From Tethya wilhelma (taxonomy: Eukaryota; Porifera; Demospongiae; Tethyida; Tethyidae), in NCBI GenBank assembly GCA_964030475.1, contig CAXIPT010000001.1, positions 20,598,586 through 20,662,585 of the forward strand: 64,000 nt of DNA. The letters run 5' to 3'. A program made the translations under genes and the position numbers. Of this stretch, positions 1 through 13,479 are shown piece by piece (the stretch's first letter is position 1; every line of letters begins with the position of its first letter). The notes below the pieces were generated by a model. It had not been told where the DNA came from. It searched no databases and saw only the letters and a program-made list of their open reading frames with translations.

Positions 1-82
1 AAAAATTTCGTTCTTTTCGTTCCAGACAGCATGAAAACGAAAATTTTGCCCACGAAAATCTGAAATTTTTAAAACGTGGCCA
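1..82. repeat. AT-rich repeat fragment at window edge
   Basis: The stretch carries repeated words such as cgaaaattttgcccacgaaa, like the interior of the palindromic elements at 33.3 and 48.8 kb. It ends at a single N at 83. It is probably one truncated end of that family; no gene is visible in it. Confidence 0.3.
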
Positions 83-110
83 CNAACTTCCCTCTGGACT
101 CAAAAGATTC

Positions 111-111
<1 letters not shown>

Positions 112-184
<73 letters not shown>
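112..184. repeat. (GA)n microsatellite
   Basis: An almost uninterrupted GA dinucleotide run of about 70 bp. From here to 950 I see no convincing gene. A minus-strand open stretch near 445-645 follows a possible splice acceptor, but no reading phase fits well to the exon at 951-1208. Confidence 0.9.
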
Positions 185-186
<2 letters not shown>

Positions 187-950
187 AAATAATCAAATGT
201 TTATAAGGGCGCATTCTACACATACAAACACAAGTCAGTAGGTACTTGAAAGAATAAAGGGACGTGACATTGCTCTAGCTGTCACTCACGCAAACTTTAC
301 ACCGATTTGTAACACTCTCCACGAACATGCACACAACATTGTATACCCATGTTTACTATTGAAAAGTCATGTAGCCACAATGTATCCAATAACATGCAAT
401 TACTACACGTACACCAATCAATCTACTACACTTCCTTGACAGAATTAATGACAATACTCCCTATCGTAAACACCCCATAACGACATGACATACGAGGCAA
501 ACAAGACACATCCACTGGTTGCTGTATATGTATCATCTTTTGTAGCCTCATTCGATTCCCAGGCTTCCCTCCTTTGCGAATAGTTTCTTCGAAAAAATAA
601 GGAAGGAGAGAGCCTGGTATCAAATATCGGGTGCTTGAATCCCAATGATGTGGTGTCATTTGAATAATCATTTGTATGCAGTCAAACTATTTCTGGAAGT
701 TACTGCAAGCAGCTACATGATAGAATGGACAAAAACACTTGGAAAAATTATGTATGCTTTCCCCCCCCCCCTTATGCATAAGAGCTGATTTCTATCATCC
801 ACATGATCTATTTATCTATCAAGTAGTAAAGATTTCATAAAAAAAATAAGCAGTGTAGGAATGGAGAGTGCTGGAAGACATACCTATATGTCTAGCCATG
901 CAACACCTCATGTACATGCATCAACTAACTACTGTAACTATAGCACTCAC

Positions 951-1796
951 ATGTCTAGCAATGGCAGGATCAGACTTGCCCATGTGTGCCTTGGGTTTGC
1001 CCTTGTACTTGAACAGGTCTGGCTTCTGGTTGGGCGCCACTGGCTGCCTCCTCTGGATAGAGGTGGCCCTCTGCCTCGTGCTGGAGGCGTGGGATCGTAT
1101 CGGGGAGACTCGGTTGGGCGGAGATTGCATGTTGGGGTGTAGCGTTGAGCGTCCTGTGGAGAATCTGAAGTTTGGAGGCAGGGTCTTGTTTAGTTCGTCA
1201 TTGTCCGACTGTGAGTGAGTGAGAGAGAGAGAGAGAGTGAGAGAGAGAGAGAGAGGGTGAGTGAGTGTATGAGATAATAATAATAATAGTAAATAAATAA
1301 ATAAATAGCTCATAAACTTTAAAGAAAAGTTTTATGCTACAATAATAAAGATAGAACATGGACTGATTGAGTTACTACAAACACGAGGCTCTTTACACCT
1401 AGGCTGGTGTCTTGAAAACTTTACCCAAATCACACAAATAGAATCACAAAAACCCAATACACAAGTATAACAAACACAGCATGAGCACGCACACACCCAA
1501 CAGTGCTAATGTTGACATCATGTATGAGCCAGACCACCACATACTGCACACCTGTGCACACACACAGAAAGCATGTGACATTCTACTTGTTTGTGCACCC
1601 TTCAGAGCTAGTGGTGGCTCCTAGCTGTTGTTTATGCATAGCTGTATACACCACAAACACACACACTCACTCTCACTACATTGTGTACACAATACCCTTA
1701 CAAACACTCTTGTGACCCCAGTGCTACTACATTATATGTAAAAATACACAAGTGAATTGAAGGAACAAACATGTTGTGATCCAAACTGAAGTCCAC

Positions 1797-1853
<57 letters not shown>

Positions 1854-3253
1854 GCCACAAGCCACACAATAGCAGTTGTATACGGAGCTTTTACTCAATT
1901 ACACTGGAACCATACAGGACTTGTTTATCCCTAACTGTAAGGCCCATATAAAGACACGCGACCATTGTTACAAACACTGGCACAATGAACATGCATGGTG
2001 GAGTTGTGACCTCATTGCTCATGAATATCATTAATATCTCATGAATATATTTATGAACACACCCCCTTTGAAAGAGAGGCAGCATGCATGTGTGTACACA
2101 CAATGGACATTCATTATACATAGTTTACATTGAATACCATTTTTTCCCCAAATAAGTTGACTCAACAGTTTAAAGAATATTCTAGACCAAGTGCCATTTT
2201 GACAGCTAATGTGACTGGAAGATCAGATGCTGACACATGCATAATAAACTTTAATATTAGTCATGGGTCAAGTATGAATAGTAGAAGCTTTTTCAGTGAG
2301 TTAATGCTTACATTGAAAGAGGATGGGAAAAGCATCACACAATAGGAGGATGAATTTATGCCACTTGGTGCGATCACTTGAACTCTGATAAACACTAGGC
2401 CTATAGATTATTGTCAACAATATTTTTTAACAATGGCTACTCTACTGGTGGCCTCGAATTGCACAAGTCAAAAGAACTCTTTCTATAGAAACCAACGGAT
2501 TATAACAAGCGATGAATTGAAGCTCGTCTATAACTCATCAAAACTTCTCAATACTTCTTTCAAAACAGTCAATATTAAGACATCACAGATTAAGCCCATT
2601 ACGAAATTGTTCTATTGGTGAGAACCACCATACAGTGAAATGAATGGCCCACATGCACTCATAAATACAGCTCAGTTTGCACAATCTGCAGCTCCACAGG
2701 GAGGTGGCACTTTACATCATGAAAGCCGAGACTGTTGTACCGCAATTGGTGACAATCGTAGCACCGAAGAGATCTCCTAAACAACTATAGTTAAGTTTAC
2801 ACAACTTGTATAATATCATACCACTACCAATATACAGTCTTTATAGATCTAAAGTATGCTATTAATAGCCTTGTGGACTGTAAGCTAAAGCTACATGCTT
2901 TTTAAAGCTACTTTGTGCACATGTGTGTGTACGTGTGTGTGCTTGAACTCATAACAAAAACAGTGCAAAAACTCTCAACTGTGCCTGAACAAAAACACCA
3001 CACATTTTGCACACTGTCGTGAGTAGCAAACACATGCAAACAATAAATCTTCAAAGGGGGACTCTATTGCTGAGAAATGTCAACAGTGTCAATGCAAGTA
3101 TTGGAGAGTAATGAGTCAAACCAGAACCAATTGCAATACACAAGAGTCACATGGTTGGTGGGAGAAAACACAATGCTTAAAAGTAATATCAACGGTAACG
3201 ACAATTCTTTTGTGTACGTTTGAATGCTGGTGTCATGGTGCATGCGAGTGTGT

Positions 3254-3303
<50 letters not shown>

Positions 3304-3426
3304 TGAGCTGCATCCTTATAATCTCTTTACACTGTCACGTTAGTAAGTAGAGTACGAGTAATTGCTTTGTTCCCCTTTGTTAACTGCTTCATTCATCATT
3401 GTCACATGTAACCATAACAGTTATAC

Positions 3427-3465
<39 letters not shown>

Positions 3466-4262
3466 CACAGCTCACAGTGAGTCTCTCTCTTACACACAAA
3501 CTTGTTTACAGCAGAAAAATTTACCAACACATCATTATGAAGCCAATCCACAGACCCCACTAAGGCATCCTCAATCAATGTCAAAAGCCACCCAGACCAG
3601 ACAAACACCATGACCTCCACTTGTTTACACACTTAACACACACACACTGTACATTATCAAAGGAAACTATTTCTCCACTAGGACAGATAAACACACATGT
3701 ATGTGTGTGTGTGTGTATCCATGTGTATGACAATAACAACAAAATGATTGCATTTATTGCTCACTCATTAAGGGTATGCCTCAATTTTCCAAACATGTTA
3801 ATTTCACAATGGTATGGTTTTAGCCTGCAATGACTTTCTTGTAACTTAACTCCATTGAAGCTAATAATTGTGCCCAATTTAGGTTACTAAAGGGAGAATA
3901 GTAAGCTGAACTGGGTACTAAGCTAACCTGCAATACATTGTATCTGAAATTCAGTTCAATAATATTATAGGTTTACTTCAAGCTCTTTTATACACAAATT
4001 ATCTAAATTGAGTTACTCTGGCTATATACATAATATACACATATAGCAGTGTGTTATAGTTTATACACTGCATAGAGATACCATTACGCAATGCTAGCAA
4101 TCAGGGACTACAAATGAGCTTTAGATTGAGACGGTACAAGCAGGCAGAGTGTTTATGAAGAAGAGGGTCATTTTCATTGAAAAACAAGGGTGGACTATGA
4201 TAATCACAAACATGTGTATGTACACGGACAACCGTAACTAGGGGTACACAGGCAGTGGACAG

Positions 4263-4322
<60 letters not shown>

Positions 4323-4559
4323 CTTTATATTGAGATAAAAATAGACACTTATTTTTAGTACATGTACATGGACAACGGGCAATTATCTTTTCTTTTGTTT
4401 TATTCTTTTGTGTGCCAATGTAGAGCTAATTACACTGCCAGTTTTGTGTGCATGTAGTAATGCAGCCTACAGATGAAAACTTTGGTTCCTGACTAACATG
4501 AACCTTAGAGCTTCAAAAACTGGAGCTTAAAGTGATGGGGGAGGGAGGGAGGGAGAGAG

Positions 4560-4640
<81 letters not shown>

Positions 4641-5537
4641 NNNNNNNNNNNNNNNNNNNNNNNNNNNNNNNNNNNNNNNNNNNNNNNNNNNNNNNNNNNN
4701 NNNNNNNNNNNNNNNNNNNNNNNNNNNNNNNACGCACACACACACAAACACACACACACGTACACACACACACAATGAAATTAACTCCAATTCTTTTTGC
4801 AGCCAGCACTTGGACACCCAAAAACACTTGAACAACAGTGTTGTTTACAAGCAGAGCTGCTACCCAACAAAACCTCGTCACACACACACATACACATACA
4901 CACACGCAAACAACAGATGTAAAACAACATTAGGGCTGTAATTAGCTCTACAGCTGTCTGGCTGTGTTATTGAATTTCTATCTCGTGAAATCATACAAAT
5001 AGGCAAGCAAGGCTACAGTCACAGGTAAGAGGGTACCACAGCTGGGGGGGGGGGTTACTGGTTACAAAAGTCAAGATTTTTTTGTGGAAGGAAAAAAAAT
5101 GCTGGAAAATAAGTTCCATTATATGAGCTTGCTGTAACAGAAATGATCTGTCAAGCAGAAAAGCTTTTGAATTTTTTCTTTGCAGACTAAAACACCAAGC
5201 TGGAATTCACTGGGCCTGTTTTGACTAGAAATATACATTTAATAACAATCTTTTATCACTTCAGACTCTAAAAAAACATTACATTTTACCCCAACAGAGT
5301 ACAAACCAGTGAAGATGGCAGAGGAAGTACTGTACAATAGTAGAGGAATGTAAGGATAGGAAGGAGTGGAAGTGGATACCTTTTGATGACAAAGCGTAAG
5401 ACTACTTCAGTGTGGTGGTGTTTGTGAGAGACAGTCCAAAAAATGTGAACCCAGACATGCAGAGTCCAAAGTTCAGTGTCCAGCAAAAACAAGTACTCCT
5501 TAAACCCAAATGAGGCATGTATGCAGACAGTGAGCCT

Positions 5538-5580
<43 letters not shown>

Positions 5581-6632
5581 AACATATAGAGTATCAACAA
5601 GGGCATTAGAGCATTAGTACTGATGCATGTGTGTGTGTGTAACTACAGCTGATTGTATGGCGAGAGGAAGTGATCTCACTCTGTGTACAGGAAGATACTA
5701 GCTGTCAACAGAAGCATAGGACTAGACAATTTGGCTATTATAATCCAGCCTGGACTGGCCACAGTGACTGGATATATTGTAGTCTATACAGAGAGAGTTG
5801 TAATGTTGCTAGGCAATACATATTTATCCATGGAGAGAGTACAAAGGTCCACAAACTTGTTGAAATAATCCAGACTTCAACTTTTTGCAAGTAGCTATTT
5901 TGACAATCATGTGCTTAATATGTACGTATTTTTGAAGCAATGATGCACAATAAATTCTCAATACATACATGTACTGAGCAACTAGAAGAGGGTCCACCTA
6001 TATAGAAGACCAGTTGTGTAAACACACAGGTCATTGGGCAGGGCAAGCAGAGTGCAGACATTGCTACAAGTGTATGCACAATCAACCCTGCTTGCAAGTA
6101 TACACACAAACACACTATGTTATGCAACCAGTCACACAATTGCACACAACAAAATGCTCAAGCACAAAAAGAAAAAAAAAAGGAACAAAATGCTGTTAGA
6201 GTAGCACCTCCCAAAGGAATTCTGTCCACCATTTGGACAATGTCAATTAGCAGACCACAACTCGTACCGATGTTTTCATAAGAAACCGCGCTGTACAAAC
6301 GACTGTGTAGTTTTAGGTGGTACACTTGTATCAACAGGAGGTTTAGCAGCCACTCTCAATCAATGGACAAACAAGCCCGCTGCTATTTTTAGGACACACG
6401 AGAGGAAATAGAGCAAGCTATTTCTCCGCAGGGACTAGCTTTGAGAGTTAGAGAGTAGTTTCATTGAGAGTTCTTGGATTTAGCTCTGGGGTAAACATGT
6501 GGTGCAACACTAGCATTACATGCACAAACAGGAATAAAGGTACCTGTTTGTGTGTTGTGAGTGACATCTGTTCACAAAGAAGTGCAATAAACGACTAGAA
6601 ACGAAGCTTTACTAGCTGGCACATGTGTGCGT

Positions 6633-6676
<44 letters not shown>

Positions 6677-8031
6677 ACATGTATGTATATCAGGTCACAA
6701 AATCACTACACTTACTCCTTGGGACTGACAATTATGGACACTCACTAAGTGAAATCATCACACACAGTGTCATGTTAACACCTAGACAAACTTCTGGGAG
6801 GTATTAATACAATACGATATTCATAGAAAAAGTTTCATATCCTGCAAGGACAACAATCTCACAACAGCTACCTATAAACATAGAATCAGAAGTGTAGGTA
6901 GGATGAATGAATCTTCTTGCGACCAGACTACTCATAAATAATAACATGCATACTTGCTCAAAAGCACACGAACTCAAGTGAAGTTTACACTAGTGTCGAA
7001 AGCACATGCTAAAATGGGGAAACAGCCTGCATGACGTACTGCATGCCTCAAAGAGAGACTGAGGGTAGCATGATAAAGGCTGAACGTGTGACTCACACAC
7101 ACTCGCACTAACACATAGCATACAGGAAAACAACATTGTTATTCACATGCAAATCACTTACACAATATGTGTGATGTGCAACAGCAGTACCACCAACAAC
7201 AGTCGTTTCACACAGCTCAAAGAGACAATTCGACGGTCTTAAACAGGCACACACATTCACAAAACTAATCAGCCTTGAAAAAAAGCACTGTCAGTTGGTA
7301 TAGCAAACAGACACACACACACACACACATACATACACAGCTTCAAGGTCACTAACACTTCCTTTGACAGTCACAGCTATTGTATCAACATGACCCTTCT
7401 TGAACACAAGATTCTAAGAAATGACTTGACAAGACTACACTAGCTACTACTGCACAGTTTCTATGACTCAAAAACTTACAATGTTAGTCACTTTTCTTTC
7501 AGTAGAACCTTGAAACTCACTGGTAGGCTACTTTTGAGGTCAGTGTAATGGTGTTATATTCTCAGGATACACCACATAATAGCACCATAACTTATTTACA
7601 TGCCACAACAACACAGGTAGGGGGAGGCAATGCTACTAATACCCGGTGTATTATCACGCCATGTGTACCATTAAAAAGCGAAAAGAATGCATACAACTAT
7701 GTACACACTGCACATATAAAGTACACCATCATGTACAGGGCTGTATTGGATTTGGCTTGATGGTAGCTCATAGCATGCGGTCGTGGGTGAATAGAGGGGA
7801 CAAATTACGACAAAGCCAAGTGTGCACACATCCAAAGTACGTTAACTATACTCCACGAAAGAAAAACAAACACACATCGTGAGCTATTGGATTTCAAAAT
7901 GCCCACAGTATTCAAATTTCCCCATTTGAACATACCTCTGGTTCAGAGTCGGAGTTCATGTACGGCTCCCTGTGTACGTGTTGGGTCACAACCGTCCTCG
8001 GTTTTAGTCTTGAAGGTCTTTGTAGAGACAT
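951..8031 (-). CDS. Unidentified basic, disordered protein; two 5' exons, 3' end not found
   Basis: Exon 1 is 7936-8031, starting MSLQRPSRLKPRTVV and ending SDSEPE before a GTATGT donor. Exon 2 is 951-1208, entered at an acceptor ending CACAG and starting SDNDELNKTLPPNF; it ends at GTGAGT. Both exons are whole codons (32 and 86) and join in phase 0, giving a continuous acidic patch SEPESDNDEL. The protein is rich in Arg, Ser, Pro and Lys, with no domain, signal peptide or membrane segment that I recognise. The 6.7-kb intron is far longer than others in the window, so missed exons or a wrong pairing are possible. Transcription would start within about 0.4 kb of ORC1, on the opposite strand, sharing its promoter region. 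Further exons should lie left of 951, perhaps outside the window. Confidence 0.5.
1209..7935. repeat. Repeat-rich 6.7-kb intron or intergenic stretch
   Basis: No convincing exon is seen on either strand. Long dinucleotide tracts stand at about 1805-1852 (CA), 3250-3302 (TG), 3427-3465 (CA), 4263-4320 (TG), 4560-4640 (GA), 5538-5579 (CA), 6635-6674 (CA) and 7312-7330 (CA). The open frames here are mostly translations of these tracts. Confidence 0.8.
4641..4731. other. Assembly gap (91 N) inside a GA/CA tract
   Basis: A run of N lies between a GA tract ending at 4640 and a CA-rich tract starting at 4732. It is a sequencing gap in simple repeat, so its true length is unknown. Confidence 0.95.
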
Positions 8032-8360
8032 GGTTGCATATATAGATATATATATGTTGAGTGAAGATGTTTAAAATTCTACTTCCAAACTTAGAAAGAA
8101 GCCGGTTTCAAGTGAAACTTGTTTGAATTCCACGCCACAGTCTGACCAAAATTCCAACCACTTTAGATATCTCTATCTTTGAAGCAAACAACTAATTACT
8201 AGACCATACTAATAACTTCAAGTTGCAGATTGCAAACAACAAAAAACGATAAACTTCCATCAGCTGCAAGATGCACCCAAGCATGTACTTATCATACCAA
8301 GCACCTTAGGTCAATTGATGGTTATTAATAATTTATTAACAATTATCTCACTACAGTTGC

Positions 8361-8430
8361 AGGTCACGTGCAAAAGTATAAACCGCACGACCAATGAGAG
8401 CAAAGCCCGCGTACATTTGGCGGGTAAACT
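8361..8430 (+). promoter_or_regulatory. ORC1 promoter: E-box, CCAAT box, E2F-like site
   Basis: Within 70 bp there is a CACGTG E-box (8365-8370), a CCAAT box (8391-8395) and TTTGGCGGGTAAA (8416-8428), a near-consensus E2F/DP site. The E2F-like site lies about 65 bp before the ORC1 start codon. ORC1 in flies and mammals is a classic E2F target, so the site fits S-phase control. The same segment may drive the minus-strand gene starting at 8031. Confidence 0.6.
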
Positions 8431-8492
8431 AGACCACACCAGCAACTGGGCAGGTCAAGTTTGAAGTTCAGTTCACTTTACACTTGTTTCAA

Positions 8493-11400
8493 ATGTCTAC
8501 CTCAAGAACTAGGTGCTTCTCAGCCAAGAAGAGGAGGCTAGATGCTTCTCCAGAGTCACATGGACCAGGGATGTCTGTTCTGAAAGAGTGTGGAGAAGAC
8601 TCTGAATGGTGCTGGAAAGATGAACGAAAACCTCGAGATGGATGCAAGCACTTCAAGTACGTAAAGAATCCTGCAATGCAAATATTCTTGTCACTTCTTG
8701 CCAAGCCTTGAAATTTCCCAAAGCATGCCAGGGTACTCTGTTCCCTTTACTGTTGAAATTCCCAATAATTTTGACAGTAATTTTGGAGGAAGGTATTAAG
8801 TGCTTCTTGGCACACAGAGTTACAACCATAAACTTTTTTTGACACTATCCAGTGAATTTACAAACCCTACTTTTCAATTTCAGTGCCATTGTGGGAACCT
8901 CTGGGGAGATTCGCTTAGGAGACACGGTCCTAATCTACGGTGAATCGAAACAAAAATACTACGTTGCCAAAATTCTAGATTTTACGGAAAATCTCACCGA
9001 CCAACAAGCCTGTGCTGTTATAGAGTGGCTCTATTGGCCATCTGAGATGGCAGTCACCTTCAAGAAGCTCCCTAAACGCCTTCGTCCCGAGTTGCCCACC
9101 TGCTTGAACAACGAAATCTTTTTCACAAACATAAAAGATAGCGTTGATGTGTCTTCCATTGCCGGTAAGACTAGTATTGCCGTCGTAGCTGCTACAAGCA
9201 TTCCATCTCCTGGAAAGCGTTCTTCTGCTCCCTACGTAGCACGATGGTTGTACGACTCTAAAAAGAGAAAGCTTGTGCCTCTTATGAAATCGAAGAAGGA
9301 ATCGCCAACTTTGCCAAAAAGTAGTTCTTCCCCCAAAGATGGTTTGAACAAGACTGAGAAAATTTCATCTCTGCTAAGCACCAAAGGGAAGAAATCTCCT
9401 GCTAAATCTGTTCCGCAAAGTTCTGTGTCAAATTCCGAGAATTGGGAATCCCTCATTTCTAAACTGTCACCACCATCATCGAAGAAAAAGACGTACCTGG
9501 CAGATCCACTGTTGACCCCAAAGGTGAGACACACCCCTTCAAGCCACACCCCCTTTCCCTCCCAAAACGTACCCACCACACCTTCTGGTACGAGTACCAG
9601 TCCACACTACTTTGATATTTTGAGCAAGAAGAAGACACCTTGTAAAAGGACCCCACTCTCTGCTCTATGCACGCCCAAACAAAAGCACACATACAGTCTC
9701 ACCACAGCTCCTACACCCAAGAGTGCCTCTGTGCAGGAGCCTTCACTAAGGACCCTCTTGTCCACAAACAAAGAGACCACCAAACTCACCCCTTTCTCTC
9801 AAAAATCGAGCAAAAGCAAGCGTCATTCCGTGAAGAACTGTTCCTCATCTCCAACTGCTGCTACGACTACACCACAAGCATCTTTGGTTGGAAGGACTCC
9901 AGAGCTCAAAGATGAATCTTTCTCTCGCTCTTCTTCCACGACTAAGATCTCTCCTGACGCTACTGGCTGTAGGAGACAACTCAAACTAGATGCAAGTGCC
10001 GTGCTGGAGTCTGTGTCAAATGATTTTGATGATGAGGAAGATGATAGTGGAAAGTATTCTGACATGGAGGTCGAATGTGTCATGGAGCAGGGAAAAGATC
10101 AAACAGAGCCTGTTTTGTTGTCTGAAATGGTCAGTGGTAAAGATTGCTTGGAGACTGTTTCTGATTCATCGAGAACTAGAAGTGAATTCAAGTCAACAAA
10201 GGGTGGTGGTGTTGATGCTTCCAGTGAAATCGTTCATAAAAGAGCAACCACTAGTAGAACACTTCGATCAAGTAAGAAGAGCACTCTGTGTCTAGAAATA
10301 GCTGAAGATCCTCTTACATCCGTAGTGCCAAAATCAAGTGCTGCAAAGCCACCCAGAAGTGTAGCGGGTAAGAACATTAGCTGTGCAGCGTTAACTAAAG
10401 CCTTGCTTTCAGACTCTGACTCAGAGATGGAGATAGATCAGGAGGAACAGATCTCCACTGAGACCACCAGAGTGACTAGGTCACAAACCAAGATTGAGAA
10501 GAATGCCTCCATTGATGTGCAGAAAGAGATTGTTTCAGTAGCTGAAAACGAAACAATCATCGAACAGTTGGAAAATGCTCTACCTGATGACGATAGCTCT
10601 GAACGTACCACTGATACTCCACCACAGTTGACCAGAGTCACAAGATCAAACTCGAAAAGAGTTCCAATCAAAGAAAAAAGTTTGGTTGCTGAGGTTGAAA
10701 GTGAAACACCACCACCTCGTACAACAAGATCAAAGTTGAAGCATTCTTCAGCAACTCCAGATCTGAGAAAATCAAAGCTAAGCCAAAAGATAGCACCTAC
10801 TACTCTCAGCAAGTCTGCACCACCAAAGGCAAAAAGAAAGAGAAAGAGGATTGTACACCAAGTGAAACGACCAAGAGTGACCAGAACTGTCAATAGTCAT
10901 ACCATTAGTGACAAAGATGATGATGACTCACCATACGTGACCGAATCGGACCAAGAGTCTGACGATAATGTTTCCATGGACGAAGCAGAAGATGATAGCC
11001 CAAACTCTGACGATGACTTTGTTGAGATCAAAGCTCCAAAGCCAAAAAGTGTACCAAGAACTCCTTCACGAAAACGTCCCTCACCAAATTCTACTCCTTC
11101 TACGACCAAGAAACGTCGCGTCACTATTTCAGCTAGTACAGGAAAGAAGAAACAAGTTAGAAGCATCTTGAAGAAGGCAAATGCGATCAAAAGGAGAAAA
11201 TGTCTGACCCCTTGCATGCCACAGAGAAAGTTCAAGACAAAGAGCGGAGATCACTACGACATGGCAAAGGAAAGGTAGGCTACTGTTTATTTTGAGCATT
11301 TAACTTAGACGACCCCTTACCATATGTGTTTGCTCACATAGACTCCATGTATCAGCAGTGCCAGAGTCCCTACCTTGCAGGGAGAATGAGTTTGCAAGTA

Positions 11401-13266
11401 TCCTCTCCTTTGTTGAGGGAAAGCTAAGAAGCAAAACAGGAGGGTAAGATAACATAATCTGACCACATTTTTCAAGATCCATTTTGTCTACGTACCAAGT
11501 AATAATTATTGTAACACATCAGTAATAATATTGAAAAGATCATGTGTCAAGTTTGTTTGAGTCTTAGCTAATTCTTTCTACCTTTATATAATAAAGCTAT
11601 ACTCACTATCTACTATTTATATGTTGTGTTTTGTATGATTAAACAAGGACCTGTATTAAACATGCAGCTGCAATGTAAATACAACATTACTGATGCAAAA
11701 ATATACTGTAACTTTAACTATACCTACCTGCCACTAGGTGCATGTACATCTCTGGTGTCCCAGGGACTGGTAAGACAGCCACAGTGATAGAGGTGACTGG
11801 CTATCTGAGACAGGCTGCCCAAGACAAGGAGCTACCTGACTTCAAGTTTGTGGACATCAATGGCTTGAGACTCACAGACCCCCAACAGGCCTTTGTCTCC
11901 ATCCTCAAAGTAAGAGAAATTATTTTAAAAAATCAACAAGAAAAAAAACTTTTTTTCATCTTGTGTACTCATGAATTATTCATGACTGTTGCCCTTAGCA
12001 ACTGACAGGAGAGAAGGTCACACCCACTCATGCTGCTACACTACTGGACAAGTATTTCTCCTCCACCAAGAACAAGACTCCCACTGTTCTACTAGCGGAT
12101 GAGCTCGATCTGCTGTGGACTCGTAAGCAGTCAGTCCTGTATAACCTGTTTGAGTGGCCGAGTAGAGCACAAGCCAAGCTGATTGTACTAGCTGTGGCTA
12201 ACACCATGGACCTTCCAGAGAGGATAATGATGAACAAAGTCTCCAGTAGACTGGTGAGAGAGAGAGTGTGTGTATGTGTTTAATAAGATTATATAAATCA
12301 AATTCTCATTTTCTTCCTTATTTTTAGGGGCTTACTCGTCTGACCTTTCACCCCTATACCTTCCAGCAGCTTCAGGAGATTGTGACGTCAAGAATGACAG
12401 GACTGAAGGTGTTTGAGCCTGATGCCATACAACTAGCAGCAAGAAAGGTACCTCATCTCTTTCCATACATAGAGCATTAAACTATACCACATCATGACAT
12501 GCCAATGTGTCAATTTACACTTTACCCAGCCCTTGTAATTACCATCATCCTCAGGTTGCTGCTGTGTCAGGAGATGCTCGTAGAGCTCTGGACATCTCTC
12601 GGAGGGCAGCTGAGATTGCTCAGAGAGAGAGAGACCAAGGAGGGAAAAAGAGCAAGGGATCAGGACTGGTGGGAATGAACCATGTTGACAGAGCTGTCCA
12701 AGAGATGTTCTCCTCAGCCAAGATTCAGGCAATCAAGTAAGTCAAGCTAAAAGGTCATGAGTGGAGTGAGTAATTTTAGAAATCAAGAAACCACTACTAT
12801 GTCAAGTTTGTTTAGTTCACTACACTATTGTTTACCTAGATACAATGTCGTTCTCCTAATGAGTACAGTATGTAGCTACTCCTCACAACTTGTTTGTTGT
12901 TGTCTCTTGTTCTCCTGTAGACATGGTTCTCTTCATGAGAAGATGTTCCTGAGAGCCATTCTATCAGAGTTTAGAAGATCAGGACTGGAAGAGGCCACTT
13001 TCAAACACGTCTGTCAGCAGCTGCAAGTGTTGTACAGAGCAGAAGGTGTGTGTGTTGCATTCAGTATATGAGTAAAGTGGGTCACACTATGTGGCCCCCT
13101 GTGTACAGGTGTAGAGTCAGCCAATATGAGTCAGTTGAGTTGTATCTGCTCTCAGCTGGGTGGTCGTCGACTGCTCCTGGTAGAGGGAGGGAGAATGGAC
13201 ACACACAGGAGGATACGACTCAACATCAGTCAGGATGATGTCATCTTTGCTCTCAGAGAAGTGTAG
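8493..13266 (+). CDS. ORC1: Origin recognition complex subunit 1
   Basis: Nine exons: 8493-8656, 8884-11274, 11342-11443, 11738-11909, 11999-12253, 12328-12447, 12555-12736, 12921-13045 and 13109-13266. All join in phase and give about 1222 residues. ORC1 is the AAA+ ATPase of the origin recognition complex that marks nuclear replication origins and helps load MCM. The start of exon 2 encodes a BAH domain (for example [20 protein letters not shown]), the chromatin-reading module of ORC1. A long Ser/Lys-rich disordered linker with acidic patches follows. From exon 3 the match is close: [17 protein letters not shown], Walker A GVPGTGKT, Walker [12 protein letters not shown], then [12 protein letters not shown] and VSSRLGLTRL. 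The C-terminal winged helix ends [15 protein letters not shown]. The linker is long for the family (the human protein is about 861 residues). Exons 5-9 recur as partial copies downstream. Confidence 0.97.
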
Positions 13267-13479
13267 CTAAAAGAGACAGTGTTATATTTGTAGGTCTATC
13301 ATCAAAACATGTCACTCTGTGTACAGTAGTACCATTGTCTGTGTACAGGTAGCAACAGTATCAATTTTTTGTAATAATTTTACAGATTTGCCTTTAAACA
13401 GTTCACACAAAAAAATTAATATACTATTGTTTAATTGCAGCTATAATCTTATATACAGTGTACAAAGTTTATTACAAAA

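Noticed and set aside
445..645. Minus-strand open frame (RRNYSQRREAWESNEATKDD) as a further exon of the gene at 951-8031
   Set aside because: A possible acceptor is present, but the phase from the exon ending at 951 would read a different frame that stops after 21 codons.
4513..4905. Several long open frames on both strands with Cys-Val or Ser-Leu repeats
   Set aside because: They are translations of CA/GA tracts and run through an N gap; not genes.
3250..6674. CRISPR-like regular repeats
   Set aside because: The repeats are simple dinucleotide tracts without spacers; the window is animal DNA.
9232..9579. Minus-strand frames inside ORC1 exon 2 (also 10438-10893 and 10897-11235)
   Set aside because: Shadows of the coding exon; composition follows from antisense of Ser/Lys/Thr codons.
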